9,426 nucleotides of DNA, taken from the NCBI GenBank assembly GCA_947303165.1, contig CAMYXE010000020.1:1-9426 (forward strand). The letters run 5' to 3'. The notes beneath the pieces are model-generated. The model made no database searches, had not been told where the DNA came from, and was given only the letters and a program-made list of their open reading frames with translations. The position numbers and the translations under genes are program-made. Position 1 is the first letter of the stretch, and every line of letters starts with the position of its first letter. This document shows positions 1 to 6,603 of the stretch, one piece after another. This stretch comes from an uncultured Pseudomonadota bacterium. Lineage in GTDB: Bacteria > Pseudomonadota > Alphaproteobacteria > Rs-D84.

Positions 1-64
1 TTCCGTCTGCCTTTCGCCTGCGGTTCGAACCACTACTTCGTAGGTTCAAATCCTGACCCGACCA
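1..64 (+). other. tRNA-like 3' end, partial or degenerate (resembles tRNA-Pro)
   Basis: Positions 38-64 read like the T-arm and acceptor end of a tRNA: a T-loop TTCAAAT at 45-51, a GTAGG/CCTG stem, then ACCCG, a discriminator A and a CCA end at 62-64. It closely matches the 3' end of the complete tRNA-Pro at 107-183, with one substitution in the first 18 bases and the last seven bases (CCGACCA) identical. However, the stretch between T-loop and discriminator is three bases shorter than a normal tRNA allows. I could not fold a convincing anticodon arm from positions 1-37. It may be a degenerate tRNA-Pro copy, an attachment-site-like tRNA fragment, or the end of another RNA cut by the window edge. 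Confidence 0.3.
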
Positions 65-69
65 AAATA

Positions 70-104
70 AATAAAAATCGCCGGACAAACCGGCGATTTT
101 TATT
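70..104. terminator. Bidirectional intrinsic terminator between convergent RNA genes
   Basis: A perfect inverted repeat has arms at about 70-84 and 90-104, with a GC core ATCGCCGG/CCGGCGAT, a five-base loop (85-89), and A-tracts on one side and T-tracts on the other. Either strand gives a GC stem followed by a U-run. It can therefore end transcription of the plus-strand tRNA-like element and of the minus-strand tRNA-Pro, which stops three bases away. Confidence 0.85.
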
Positions 105-106
105 CA

Positions 107-183
<77 letters not shown>

Positions 184-222
184 AACACACACAACAAACA
201 AACGTTCCGAAGGAACACGCCG

Positions 223-250
223 ATTATAGAACACCAATATTCTTTTGCAA
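223..250 (-). promoter_or_regulatory. Promoter of tRNA-Pro
   Basis: On the minus strand a TTGCAA -35 box (245-250) and a perfect TATAAT -10 box (223-228) are separated by 16 bp. This sits about 40 bp upstream of the tRNA 5' end. The predicted leader contains a small perfect hairpin, GTTCC-gaa-GGAAC (204-216), which RNase P processing would remove. Confidence 0.7.
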
Positions 251-277
251 CTTTTTTTTAATTTTTTTCTTTTTTTA

Positions 278-321
278 TTGTAATTCTGCTTGTTTTTGCG
301 CAATAATGTGGCATTATTCGC
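278..321 (+). promoter_or_regulatory. Putative promoter with overlapping inverted repeat, upstream of the acyl-CoA synthetase
   Basis: A weak sigma70-like promoter can be drawn as TTGTAA (278-283), an 18-bp spacer and AATAAT (302-307). The -10 lies inside an inverted repeat, GCG(C)AATAATG-tgg-CATTATTCGC (298-321), with 10-bp arms and one bulged base. No T-run follows, so it looks like an operator and not a terminator. The position over the -10 would suit a repressor. A weak ribosome-binding sequence, AAGAGA, lies at 346-351, eight bases before the ATG. Confidence 0.45.
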
Positions 322-359
322 ACTGAATTAAAAATGCTTCAAAACAAGAGATATAAAAT

Positions 360-2048
360 ATGTTCGCAACAAAATTTTTAACAAAAGAAAAGTTTGATAA
401 TTACGAAGACTATATTGCAAATGGCCGTCCAATTGTTCCTGAACATTTCAATTTCGCATATGATGTAATTGACGAAATTGCACGTGAAACACCGGACAAG
501 TTGGCGATTATTTGGGTTGATGATAACCATGTCCCACGCAACTTCACTTTTTCTGATTTATCACGTATGTCGAATGCAATGGCAAATTATCTTACGTCAC
601 GCGGACTTAAAAAAGGCGATACTGTTTTGCTTTTCTTGCGTCGTCGCTGGGAATATTGGGTTTTGATGATGGCCATGCACAAAATCGGTGTAATTCCAAT
701 TCCGTCCACCAATCAATTAAAATCCGAAGATATTAAATACAGGATTGACACTGCCGAAAGCAAAGCAATCATTGCTTTTGATGACGGTCATATAATGAAT
801 GAAATCAAATCTGCGATTGGTGATGCTGATGTAATGTTAATTACAAATGACGAAGTCGCCGATTCGTTAAATACTATGCCAGATACATTGGAACGTGTGC
901 CAAACGAAAATACTGACACTATGGTTATTTATTTCACCAGTGGCACAACCGATATGCCAAAAATGGTTGCCCATAATTATATGTACCCATTGGGACATAT
1001 TAATACTGCGGTATTTTGGCAACGCCTGCATGACGGCGATATACACTTTACATTATCCGAATCAGGTTGGGCAAAATGTTCGTGGGGAAAAATGTATGGC
1101 CAGTGGCTTGCTGGTGCAACAGTTTTCATATTTGATGTAGCCGGCATATTTACAGCACACGACTTGTGGCGCGTAATATCAGAAAATCACGTTACATCAT
1201 TCTGCGCACCACCTACTGTTTACAAAATGTTAATTCATGCCGATATATCAAAATACGATATCTCATCATTAGTCAAGGCTGACGTTGCGGGCGAAGCATT
1301 GAATCCAGAAGTTTTCGAGCGCTTCTTTGATATGACTGGTGTGAAATTACACGAAGGTTTTGGTCAAACAGAAACAACCGTCCAATTATTTACAAATGAA
1401 TGGATTGAACCGAAACCTGGCAGCATGGGTATGCCTGCGGCAGGATGGGACATAAAATTGCTAGACGAAGGTGGCCGACCAGTTGTCGAAGATGGCAAAG
1501 TCGGGGAAATTTGCATTTCTTTGGAAAAAGGACGCCCTGTTGGTATGTTCCAGAAATATCATAAAAACGAAAAGTTAACCGAACAAGCCTTCCGCGACGG
1601 CTACTATCACACTGGTGATGTCGCATATCGCGATTCCGACGGCTATTACTGGTTTGTTGGTCGTAACGATGATTTAATCAAATCGTCTGGATACCGTATA
1701 AGTCCATTTGAAGTAGAAAGTGTCTTGATGGAACACCCGGCGGTTCGCGAGGTCGCAGTAACTGGAATCCCCGATCCATCACGTGGCCAGGCGGTCAAAG
1801 CAACAATTGTCTTGAATAAATATTTCCAAGGTCACGACATTTTGATTCGCCAATTACAAGATCATGTTCGCAATCGCACAGCATCATATAAATACCCACG
1901 TGTAATTGAATTTGTGGACAGCCTGCCTATGACAATTTCGGGCAAGATTCGTCGCGCCCTGATTCGTACATTGGACAGCGCGAAAAAATCCATTGTCGAA
2001 CCAGTCAAAAATTCAATCGGCCTTGGCAAAGACGAAAAAGACAAATAA
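360..2048 (+). CDS. AMP-forming acyl-CoA synthetase (medium-chain/ACSM-like)
   Basis: This 562-residue protein of the ANL superfamily activates a carboxylic acid with ATP to an acyl-adenylate, then to the acyl-CoA, probably in the cytoplasm. Visible motifs are the P-loop YFTSGTTDMPK (191-201), the adenine/acyl-site motif GFGQTE (333-338), the HTGD aspartate region (417-420), the hinge-side KSSGYRISPFEVE (441-453) and the catalytic lysine K529 in SGKIRR. The SESGWAKCSWGKMYGQWL stretch (about 233-250) resembles the ACSM/medium-chain branch more than acetate or long-chain enzymes, so butyrate-like or longer acids are plausible substrates. Chain length cannot be read from sequence alone. Length is normal, with a charged C-terminal tail (about 540-562). 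It stands alone as a transcription unit, convergent with the fabF group, and ends at a strong terminator. Confidence 0.9.
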   Translation: MFATKFLTKEKFDNYEDYIANGRPIVPEHFNFAYDVIDEIARETPDKLAIIWVDDNHVPRNFTFSDLSRMSNAMANYLTSRGLKKGDTVLLFLRRRWEYWVLMMAMHKIGVIPIPSTNQLKSEDIKYRIDTAESKAIIAFDDGHIMNEIKSAIGDADVMLITNDEVADSLNTMPDTLERVPNENTDTMVIYFTSGTTDMPKMVAHNYMYPLGHINTAVFWQRLHDGDIHFTLSESGWAKCSWGKMYGQWLAGATVFIFDVAGIFTAHDLWRVISENHVTSFCAPPTVYKMLIHADISKYDISSLVKADVAGEALNPEVFERFFDMTGVKLHEGFGQTETTVQLFTNEWIEPKPGSMGMPAAGWDIKLLDEGGRPVVEDGKVGEICISLEKGRPVGMFQKYHKNEKLTEQAFRDGYYHTGDVAYRDSDGYYWFVGRNDDLIKSSGYRISPFEVESVLMEHPAVREVAVTGIPDPSRGQAVKATIVLNKYFQGHDILIRQLQDHVRNRTASYKYPRVIEFVDSLPMTISGKIRRALIRTLDSAKKSIVEPVKNSIGLGKDEKDK

Positions 2049-2076
2049 AAAACGCGGTTTAAATACCGCGTTTTTT
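2047..2076. terminator. Bidirectional terminator, overlapping the 3' coding end of the minus-strand small gene
   Basis: The arms AAAAAACGCGGT (2047-2058) and ACCGCGTTTTTT (2065-2076) flank a six-base loop. The stem starts on the last base of the synthetase stop codon (plus strand). On the minus strand its right arm encodes the last residues of the small cysteine-rich protein, whose stop codon (2059-2061) lies in the loop. It would end both convergent transcripts. Confidence 0.88.
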
Positions 2077-2364
2077 CTCAAATAATGCGTTACGCATCAT
2101 ACCCTCGGCAATATTTAGAACCGTTATTGTTCGCGTTTTATCAAACCATTGGGCCAGTTCCGGAGCCAACTGCGATACCTTCTCATTTGGTCGCCAATAA
2201 ACAGTAATTAAAGAATCACCATCACAATATGAGCAACTCATTTTATTACAACACGACGTCCCGTGTAAAAAACACGCATTGCAATTCCCTGCTATCTTTT
2301 GTGCTTTAACAGGTTTTAAATATTGTTCCAGCGGTGTTTGTTCTGCCTTTTCTTTGAACAACAT
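2059..2364 (-). CDS. Small cysteine-rich protein of unknown function, downstream of fabF
   Basis: I do not recognise this 101-residue protein. It has six cysteines between residues 28 and 47, arranged C-x2-C-x6-CC-x4-C-x2-C, which suggests a zinc-binding knuckle or small metal site. The C28-x10-C39-x4-C44 spacing, starting with Asn-Cys-Asn, equals that of the 108-residue protein at 5148-5474. The C-terminal half (about 53-101) has no cysteine and looks like short strands and a helix. No signal peptide or membrane segment is seen. It starts four bases after the fabF stop, and its likely ribosome-binding site (AGAAGGTG, 2375-2382) lies inside the fabF 3' end, so it is probably translated from the fabF message. 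Its last codons are inside the terminator hairpin. The reading frame is well supported; a role is not. Confidence 0.72.
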   Translation of the reverse strand: MLFKEKAEQTPLEQYLKPVKAQKIAGNCNACFLHGTSCCNKMSCSYCDGDSLITVYWRPNEKVSQLAPELAQWFDKTRTITVLNIAEGMMRNALFEKKRGI

Positions 2365-2368
2365 TTTA

Positions 2369-3619
2369 TTATTGCACCTTCTTTAACACTAATGATGCAT
2401 TCGTTCCGCCAAATCCGAAAGAATTAGAAAGCGCAACATTGACCTTGCGTTTCTTTGCCGCATTCGGAACCAAGTCGAAATCACCAACCTCGTCGACAGG
2501 GTCATCAAGGTTTATCGTCGCCGGAACAATTCCGTCACGAATCGCTAAAACGCAGAATATCGCCTCGACTGCGCCGGCGGCACCCAATAAATGCCCCGTC
2601 ATAGACTTAGTCGAAGACATACATGCGTTTGTTCCAGCAAACAAATCTTTGACCGCAATCAACTCGCCCATATCCCCAAGGCCGGTTGAAGTTCCATGTG
2701 CATTAATATAATCCACATCCGCAGGTTTAAGGCCCGCATCATTTAATGCCGCAACCATCGCGCGCCTGCCACCTTCGCCATTTTCGGCCGGTGCCGTGAT
2801 ATGGTGTGCATCACCTGAAAGACCGTATCCTGCAACCTCGGCATAAATTTTTGCACCACGTGCAACCGCATGTTCATATTCTTCCAAAACCAATACACCC
2901 GCACCTTCGGCCATAATGAAACCATCACGTCCCTTGTCCCATGGGCGCGATGCACGTTCAGGCTCATCATTGCGTGTACTTAATGCTTTCATAGCCGCAA
3001 AGCCAGAAATACCAAGTCTGCCGACGGCACTTTCGCATCCACCGCAAACCATAATATCCGCGTCACCATGTTGAATCAGCCGAACACCCTCGCCTATGCT
3101 GTGTGCACCTGTTGCGCATGCTGTAACCATCGCAACATTTGGTCCTTTGAAACCATATCTTATAGAAATATGTCCAGCTGCCATATTTATAATGCACTTT
3201 GGTATAAAGAACGGACTGATATGACGCGGCCCATTTTCCGACAGTTCACAACAATTTTCATAAATAGTGTTCAATCCGCCAATACCGCTACCAACGGAAA
3301 CACCTATACGTTCCTTATCACCAGTATACGTATCTAATCCCGCATCACGTACCGCCTCGTCCGCGGCAACAACACCATATAAAATACATTTATCCATCTT
3401 TCTTTGATCACGTGGTTCAACAACTAAATCTGGATTAAACATCCCAGGTTCTGTTCCACGTATAGGCAACCCAGCGATTTGCGATGCCAAATCAGAAACA
3501 TCAATATCTTCTATTTTGCGCACACCAGATTTCCCGGCCAATATATTTTTCCACGCATATTCAACCCCAGTTCCCACAGGTGATACAATTCCCATACCTG
3601 TGATGACAACTCTTTTCAT
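2369..3619 (-). CDS. fabF: 3-oxoacyl-[acyl-carrier-protein] synthase II
   Basis: This 416-residue beta-ketoacyl-ACP synthase (KAS II) condenses malonyl-ACP with a growing acyl-ACP in type II fatty-acid synthesis, and is a cytosolic dimer in known members. The thiolase fold begins MKRVVITGMGIVSPVG. The Cys-His-His triad is visible: C168 in VTACATGAH, H308 in NAHGTSTG and H343 in KSMTGHLLGAAGA, with conserved K338. The glycine-rich NSFGFGGTNAS (399-409) closes the active site. Length matches the family. A ribosome-binding site AAGGAA (3627-3632) precedes the ATG. It follows acpP by 124 bp with a terminator in the gap, so it is made partly by readthrough or from an internal promoter that I could not place with confidence. 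A small cysteine-rich gene follows after four bases. Confidence 0.97.
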   Translation of the reverse strand: MKRVVITGMGIVSPVGTGVEYAWKNILAGKSGVRKIEDIDVSDLASQIAGLPIRGTEPGMFNPDLVVEPRDQRKMDKCILYGVVAADEAVRDAGLDTYTGDKERIGVSVGSGIGGLNTIYENCCELSENGPRHISPFFIPKCIINMAAGHISIRYGFKGPNVAMVTACATGAHSIGEGVRLIQHGDADIMVCGGCESAVGRLGISGFAAMKALSTRNDEPERASRPWDKGRDGFIMAEGAGVLVLEEYEHAVARGAKIYAEVAGYGLSGDAHHITAPAENGEGGRRAMVAALNDAGLKPADVDYINAHGTSTGLGDMGELIAVKDLFAGTNACMSSTKSMTGHLLGAAGAVEAIFCVLAIRDGIVPATINLDDPVDEVGDFDLVPNAAKKRKVNVALSNSFGFGGTNASLVLKKVQ

Positions 3620-3686
3620 GATCTTATTCCTTTATAAAGTTAAACTTACGCCCCAATGATAATATTTTTTTACAAAAAAATACAGT

Positions 3687-3725
3687 AAAAAAACCGCCAC
3701 GCCTGATAACATACTGCGTGACGGT
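3687..3725 (-). terminator. Intrinsic terminator/attenuator between acpP and fabF
   Basis: Reading the minus strand, ACCGTCACGC pairs with GCGTGGCGGT (one T-G wobble) around a 13-base loop, followed by a seven-base T-run. It begins 18 bases after the acpP stop. Most acpP transcripts should end here, with a fraction continuing into fabF. This would explain how a highly abundant carrier protein and a less abundant enzyme can be made from one unit. Confidence 0.82.
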
Positions 3726-3743
3726 AATAATCAATTTTTCAAC

Positions 3744-4001
3744 TTATTTTGCTGCTGGTGCCGCGGCTTTCTTGGCGTGTGCATCAATATATTTTACTGC
3801 ATCACCAACCGTTGACAATTTTGCAGCTTCTTCATCTGGGATTGTGATATCAAATTCTTGTTCGACAGCCATAACAAATTCCACAACGTCCAAAGAATCC
3901 GCACCCAAATCATTAACAAATGCGGCCGCTTCTGTAACCTTGGCTTCGTCGACACCCAATTTTTCCACAACCAATTTTTTCACTTTTTCAAAAGTTGACA
4001 T
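3744..4001 (-). CDS. acpP: Acyl carrier protein
   Basis: This 85-residue acidic four-helix carrier holds the growing fatty-acyl chain on a 4'-phosphopantetheine arm. The attachment serine is S36 in the motif [10 protein letters not shown], and the recognition helix II follows directly. The C-terminus has an Ala/Lys/Pro-rich tail ([10 protein letters not shown]) slightly longer than in E. coli AcpP. A clear ribosome-binding site AAAGGATG lies a few bases before the ATG. It is immediately upstream of fabF, the classic arrangement. It has its own promoter at 4061-4089 and its own terminator, so it can be expressed far above its neighbours. Confidence 0.97.
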   Translation of the reverse strand: MSTFEKVKKLVVEKLGVDEAKVTEAAAFVNDLGADSLDVVEFVMAVEQEFDITIPDEEAAKLSTVGDAVKYIDAHAKKAAAPAAK

Positions 4002-4040
4002 TTTACATCCTTTGTTTTAGTTAAACTTTTTGTCACACCT

Positions 4041-4055
4041 TCATGACGTTCATGA
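4041..4055. promoter_or_regulatory. Paired palindromes TCATGA at the acpP start site (operator-like)
   Basis: TCATGA-CGT-TCATGA contains two copies of a six-base palindrome with a three-base spacer, so it is both a direct and an inverted repeat. It overlaps the predicted acpP transcription start. This geometry fits a dimeric regulator blocking initiation, but no known operator is identified. Confidence 0.35.
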
Positions 4056-4057
4056 CT

Positions 4058-4110
4058 AAAAAGCTATCATTTTATAACCACTATGTCAAGGAATTATAAC
4101 AAATGATAAC
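4058..4110 (-). terminator. AT-rich hairpin with T-run spanning the acpP promoter
   Basis: On the minus strand GTTATCATT and TTATAA pair with TTATAA and AATGATAGC downstream (one G-U wobble, a two-base bulge, a 16-base loop), followed by TTTTT. It begins 11 bases after the stop of the recombinase-like gene, so it could end the lepA-led transcript. The -35 and -10 of acpP lie within the same repeat. The stem is AT-rich and may be weak, so an operator role is also possible. Confidence 0.4.
4061..4089 (-). promoter_or_regulatory. Promoter of acpP
   Basis: On the minus strand a perfect TTGACA -35 box (4084-4089) lies 17 bp from a TAGCTT -10 box (4061-4066), with an upstream TG that gives an extended -10. 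Transcription would start near 4054, leaving a leader of about 50 nt. A second TATAAT sits further upstream (4093-4098) without a good -35. Confidence 0.6.
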
Positions 4111-4120
4111 ACCAACCAAA

Positions 4121-5125
4121 CTATTCACCAAGGAATAAATCTTCTAATAAATTGTTCATATTTGCACGTAAATCTTCCTTGTCCCCAGCCCAAACCAAGT
4201 GGCGCATCATAAATTTATAGACATCGTCCATAGTCAAATTTGGGATTCCTGCATCCTTAACCACACGCGACCACGCAAGTCGCGGATCGGTCAGATGCCC
4301 ATGGCCACGTCCCGGGAAAACCCAATACCCATCTTGGGGCAAATCTTGCAACAACACGACCGCCATATCTGACAGCGGATTTTCATTCCACATATCACGA
4401 TTAAAATCTAAATCAGACCACTGCATAGAAAACACCTGATTTTTGGTGGCAAAACCATAAACCAACATTAAAAATGCAGAACGCATTACAAAGTCAGGAT
4501 ATTTTTTAATATACTCCACAAGTCGCTTTAACCCGTATTTATTAATCGGCCGAACACGACGATTTTGTTCCAATTTAGGTAAATTTACAACAGGATTATT
4601 TTTTATATATCCCGTATCAATGGCGTACCGAAAAATACTTTGCAACAATTCTTGCATACGTTCCGCAATTGCACGTCCATCAATTTTGTTTACTGTATCA
4701 CGAACATCATCAGTTGTAACATCTGAAACATTTTTATCAAATAGTAGAACAAGGTGTCTATCTATGGAACGCACCAACTTGTCGTATGAACCAACAGAAC
4801 GATGAACACGATTTTTCAAATACATTTGCAAAAAGTCATGAAAAGTTATTTTCTTGCGTTTTGTCTGAATTTTTTTTGACGCATCTTCCAATACCGTGTT
4901 AACTGCGCTACGTGCATCTTCGATATCCATATCTGGGTAATTTCCAATAATAACACGTCTATCGCGGCCATGTATACGTTTACGAACAAAGAACGTTTTT
5001 ATACCACGACTTGTTATATACATCCGCAAACGTGGTTCTGACAAATCTTGCACAACATCAAAACCTTGCGCTGGCGCAACAAGATTATCCAAAATATACG
5101 GATTAAAAAAGAACTGGTGCGCCAT
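4121..5125 (-). CDS. Tyrosine-recombinase-like protein with a degenerate catalytic domain
   Basis: This 334-residue protein has the domain order of phage-type integrases. An arm-type DNA-binding region (about 25-75) includes FFVRKRIHGRDRRVIIGNYP followed by an EAR-like IEDARSA. A helical core-binding domain (about 92-180) ends DTGYIKNNPVVNLPK. A shortened catalytic domain follows. The box I region is YGFATKNQVFSMQWSDLD (223-240), where the usual TGxRxxE arginine is absent. The strand with the catalytic lysine appears deleted between W246 and NPLSDMAV. The HxLR region reads LTMDDVYKFMM (297-307), and no C-terminal tyrosine box is present. It is probably not an active recombinase: either a decayed integrase or a domesticated DNA-binding protein. 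A strong ribosome-binding site AGGGGGAA precedes the ATG. It is the last gene of the accessory block. Confidence 0.75.
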   Translation of the reverse strand: MAHQFFFNPYILDNLVAPAQGFDVVQDLSEPRLRMYITSRGIKTFFVRKRIHGRDRRVIIGNYPDMDIEDARSAVNTVLEDASKKIQTKRKKITFHDFLQMYLKNRVHRSVGSYDKLVRSIDRHLVLLFDKNVSDVTTDDVRDTVNKIDGRAIAERMQELLQSIFRYAIDTGYIKNNPVVNLPKLEQNRRVRPINKYGLKRLVEYIKKYPDFVMRSAFLMLVYGFATKNQVFSMQWSDLDFNRDMWNENPLSDMAVVLLQDLPQDGYWVFPGRGHGHLTDPRLAWSRVVKDAGIPNLTMDDVYKFMMRHLVWAGDKEDLRANMNNLLEDLFLGE

Positions 5126-5147
5126 GGCGTTCCCCCTACTACTATTG

Positions 5148-5474
5148 TTATTCCCCGTATTCCTTTACTGTCGACGCAACCATCGCTGTTTCGGCCCGAC
5201 ATTTAGCTTCGACCGCTTCCTTATGCGCTTTTTCTGCTCGAAAATATGCCGCATTAAATGGGTGCAACGGACACGTTTTACTTGTACACGCAACAGGATT
5301 ATCTGTATTAAACCGATTGCAATTTGACGTCATATGTGGATACCCCTGGAAACATCCATCTGAACTAAACTTTTGCACTTCGTTGACAGCGGCTAGTAAT
5401 TTGATATGCCTATAACCATGGTTTAATAAGGCCAACAGATATAAGAATTGCTTCCTTTTTTCTTTCAATAACAT
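5148..5474 (-). CDS. Cysteine-module protein of unknown function (108 aa)
   Basis: I do not recognise this protein. Using the Met at 5474 it has 108 residues. A hydrophobic-basic N-terminal helix (about 4-32, with QFLYLLALL) is followed by a cysteine module C41-x10-C52-x10-C63-x4-C68 and then a charged, alanine-rich helix (about 73-100). The SKTCPLHPFNAAY core resembles NKTCPNKPYNTKI in the next protein upstream, so the two are probably related. The hydrophobic stretch is short and lies in a basic helix, so I do not call a membrane anchor. The start was chosen by ribosome-binding-site spacing: AAGAGGT directly abuts an ATG at 5480 but is six bases from the ATG at 5474. It lies 22 nt before the recombinase-like gene and closely follows the 365-residue protein. 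Confidence 0.7.
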   Translation of the reverse strand: MLLKEKRKQFLYLLALLNHGYRHIKLLAAVNEVQKFSSDGCFQGYPHMTSNCNRFNTDNPVACTSKTCPLHPFNAAYFRAEKAHKEAVEAKCRAETAMVASTVKEYGE

Positions 5475-5480
5475 AACCAT

Positions 5481-5487
5481 ACCTCTT
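5481..5487 (-). promoter_or_regulatory. Ribosome-binding site that decides the start of the 108-aa gene
   Basis: AAGAGGT directly abuts the first ATG (5478-5480), which leaves no spacing, and stands six bases from the second ATG (5472-5474). The second ATG is therefore the better start, two codons in. Confidence 0.6.
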
Positions 5488-6585
5488 TTATTTCTTCTTG
5501 CAACGTGGCCTTAACGCATATCGCATAACCCGACGTTTTTCCAACAATTCATTGTAAGTGTTTTCGGCATTGATTAATTCGTTTTTGTTATCTATATACG
5601 CCATATTCGCCCCAAACCCTGCGCAAATTGGTGGACATGCAGTAAAACACCGCTGTTTAGCATTCCAGAATACCCTGAATTCCCTGCCATCTTTGTATGC
5701 ATCTAATTCAGGTGCATCCCAAACAGCATTTTCAATTGGAACATAACCATCATGCTTTGGTGCCCAGATAACGTCATATCTAACCCATTGCCTGTTTACA
5801 CTTTCGTAAATAACTATTATCTTGGCTCCATCGTCTAAATCAACCTGGGAAAAATCGGCATATTTTATCCCGTCTTTTTCCGCCGGTGGCACCTCGGTTC
5901 GTGAATGCATTTTTGCATATTGAATATGCAAGGATGTATCTATTAGACAATCACTATTTGCCACTTTGTTAACCGCATCCTTTGCGGTTCCCACCATATT
6001 TGCCATCGCCGCAATTAACTGAATACGTTTACAATATTGATGTTTTGAATAATCTCCACACTCATCTTCTGACCAATTATTATGAGGATTTATAACAACA
6101 CAATGCAACCTTGACCCTGGTTTTGCCATGGCACCAGTATCATGATTCACCGGGACTGCAGTTATCAATTCAGAGGCATCAAGTGCCGAATTACGCAGAT
6201 TTTGGACCTGGCGTTTTTGTTTCCGAACTTGTCCGGTTATATCCTTATAACTTGTCCTATTAACAATAAATTCTTTCATCCCCAGCACATCCCAAAACGC
6301 AAGGTTACGTTCATGTATTGCATTTTTTACCACATTAAAATCACCAATAATTTTTGTGTTATATGGTTTATTCGGACACGTTTTATTGTTACATTCAACA
6401 TCCACATTAAAAAATTCACACTTTTCTTGTTTGCCGCCAACTATATGTGCACCGGTCTCATTAACAACAGTCTTGTTTTTAGAAACCCGGCATTGAAACT
6501 TTCCAAGGGAATTCAAATAATGCAACCAGGCACCAATAACTTGTCTTTGTGCATCCATTAAATTTTTTACTTTTGTATTACTCAT
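5488..6585 (-). CDS. Multi-module cysteine-rich protein of unknown function (365 aa)
   Basis: I do not recognise this protein. Numbered from the Met at 6585 it has three cysteine-centred modules. The first has C32, then C56-x8-C65-x4-C70, followed by a helix. The second has C162, then C176-x8-C185 in CGDYSKHQYC, followed by an Ala-rich helix. The third has C313-x3-C317-x3-C321 in CFTACPPIC, followed by a helix with a basic end (RPRCKKK). Between modules two and three, about residues 240-308 look beta-rich with many aromatics (IIVIYES, VRYDVIWAP, FRVFWN), possibly a separate folded domain. The CGDY core is shared with the preceding 260-residue protein, which points to internal duplication across the cluster. 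No signal peptide is seen. A longer start at 6597 (369 residues) has no ribosome-binding site. Gaps to its neighbours are short, which indicates one transcript. Confidence 0.72.
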   Translation of the reverse strand: MSNTKVKNLMDAQRQVIGAWLHYLNSLGKFQCRVSKNKTVVNETGAHIVGGKQEKCEFFNVDVECNNKTCPNKPYNTKIIGDFNVVKNAIHERNLAFWDVLGMKEFIVNRTSYKDITGQVRKQKRQVQNLRNSALDASELITAVPVNHDTGAMAKPGSRLHCVVINPHNNWSEDECGDYSKHQYCKRIQLIAAMANMVGTAKDAVNKVANSDCLIDTSLHIQYAKMHSRTEVPPAEKDGIKYADFSQVDLDDGAKIIVIYESVNRQWVRYDVIWAPKHDGYVPIENAVWDAPELDAYKDGREFRVFWNAKQRCFTACPPICAGFGANMAYIDNKNELINAENTYNELLEKRRVMRYALRPRCKKK

Positions 6586-6589
6586 ACTT

Positions 6590-6595
6590 CTCACC
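6590..6595 (-). promoter_or_regulatory. Ribosome-binding site that decides the start of the 365-aa gene
   Basis: GGTGAG lies between two in-frame ATGs, four bases before the one at 6583-6585. The ATG at 6595-6597 has only AT-rich sequence ahead of it and overlaps this site, so the downstream ATG is preferred. Confidence 0.55.
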
Positions 6596-6603
6596 ATATT
6601 ATG

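Noticed and set aside
251..280. T-rich run as a terminator for an upstream plus-strand transcript
   Set aside because: There is no GC stem in front of it. It is an AT-rich spacer between divergent promoters.
6142..6561. 139-codon plus-strand open frame opposite the 365-aa gene
   Set aside because: It is antisense to a frame with a good ribosome-binding site and conserved cysteine modules. Its own product is low in complexity and shows no recognisable domain.
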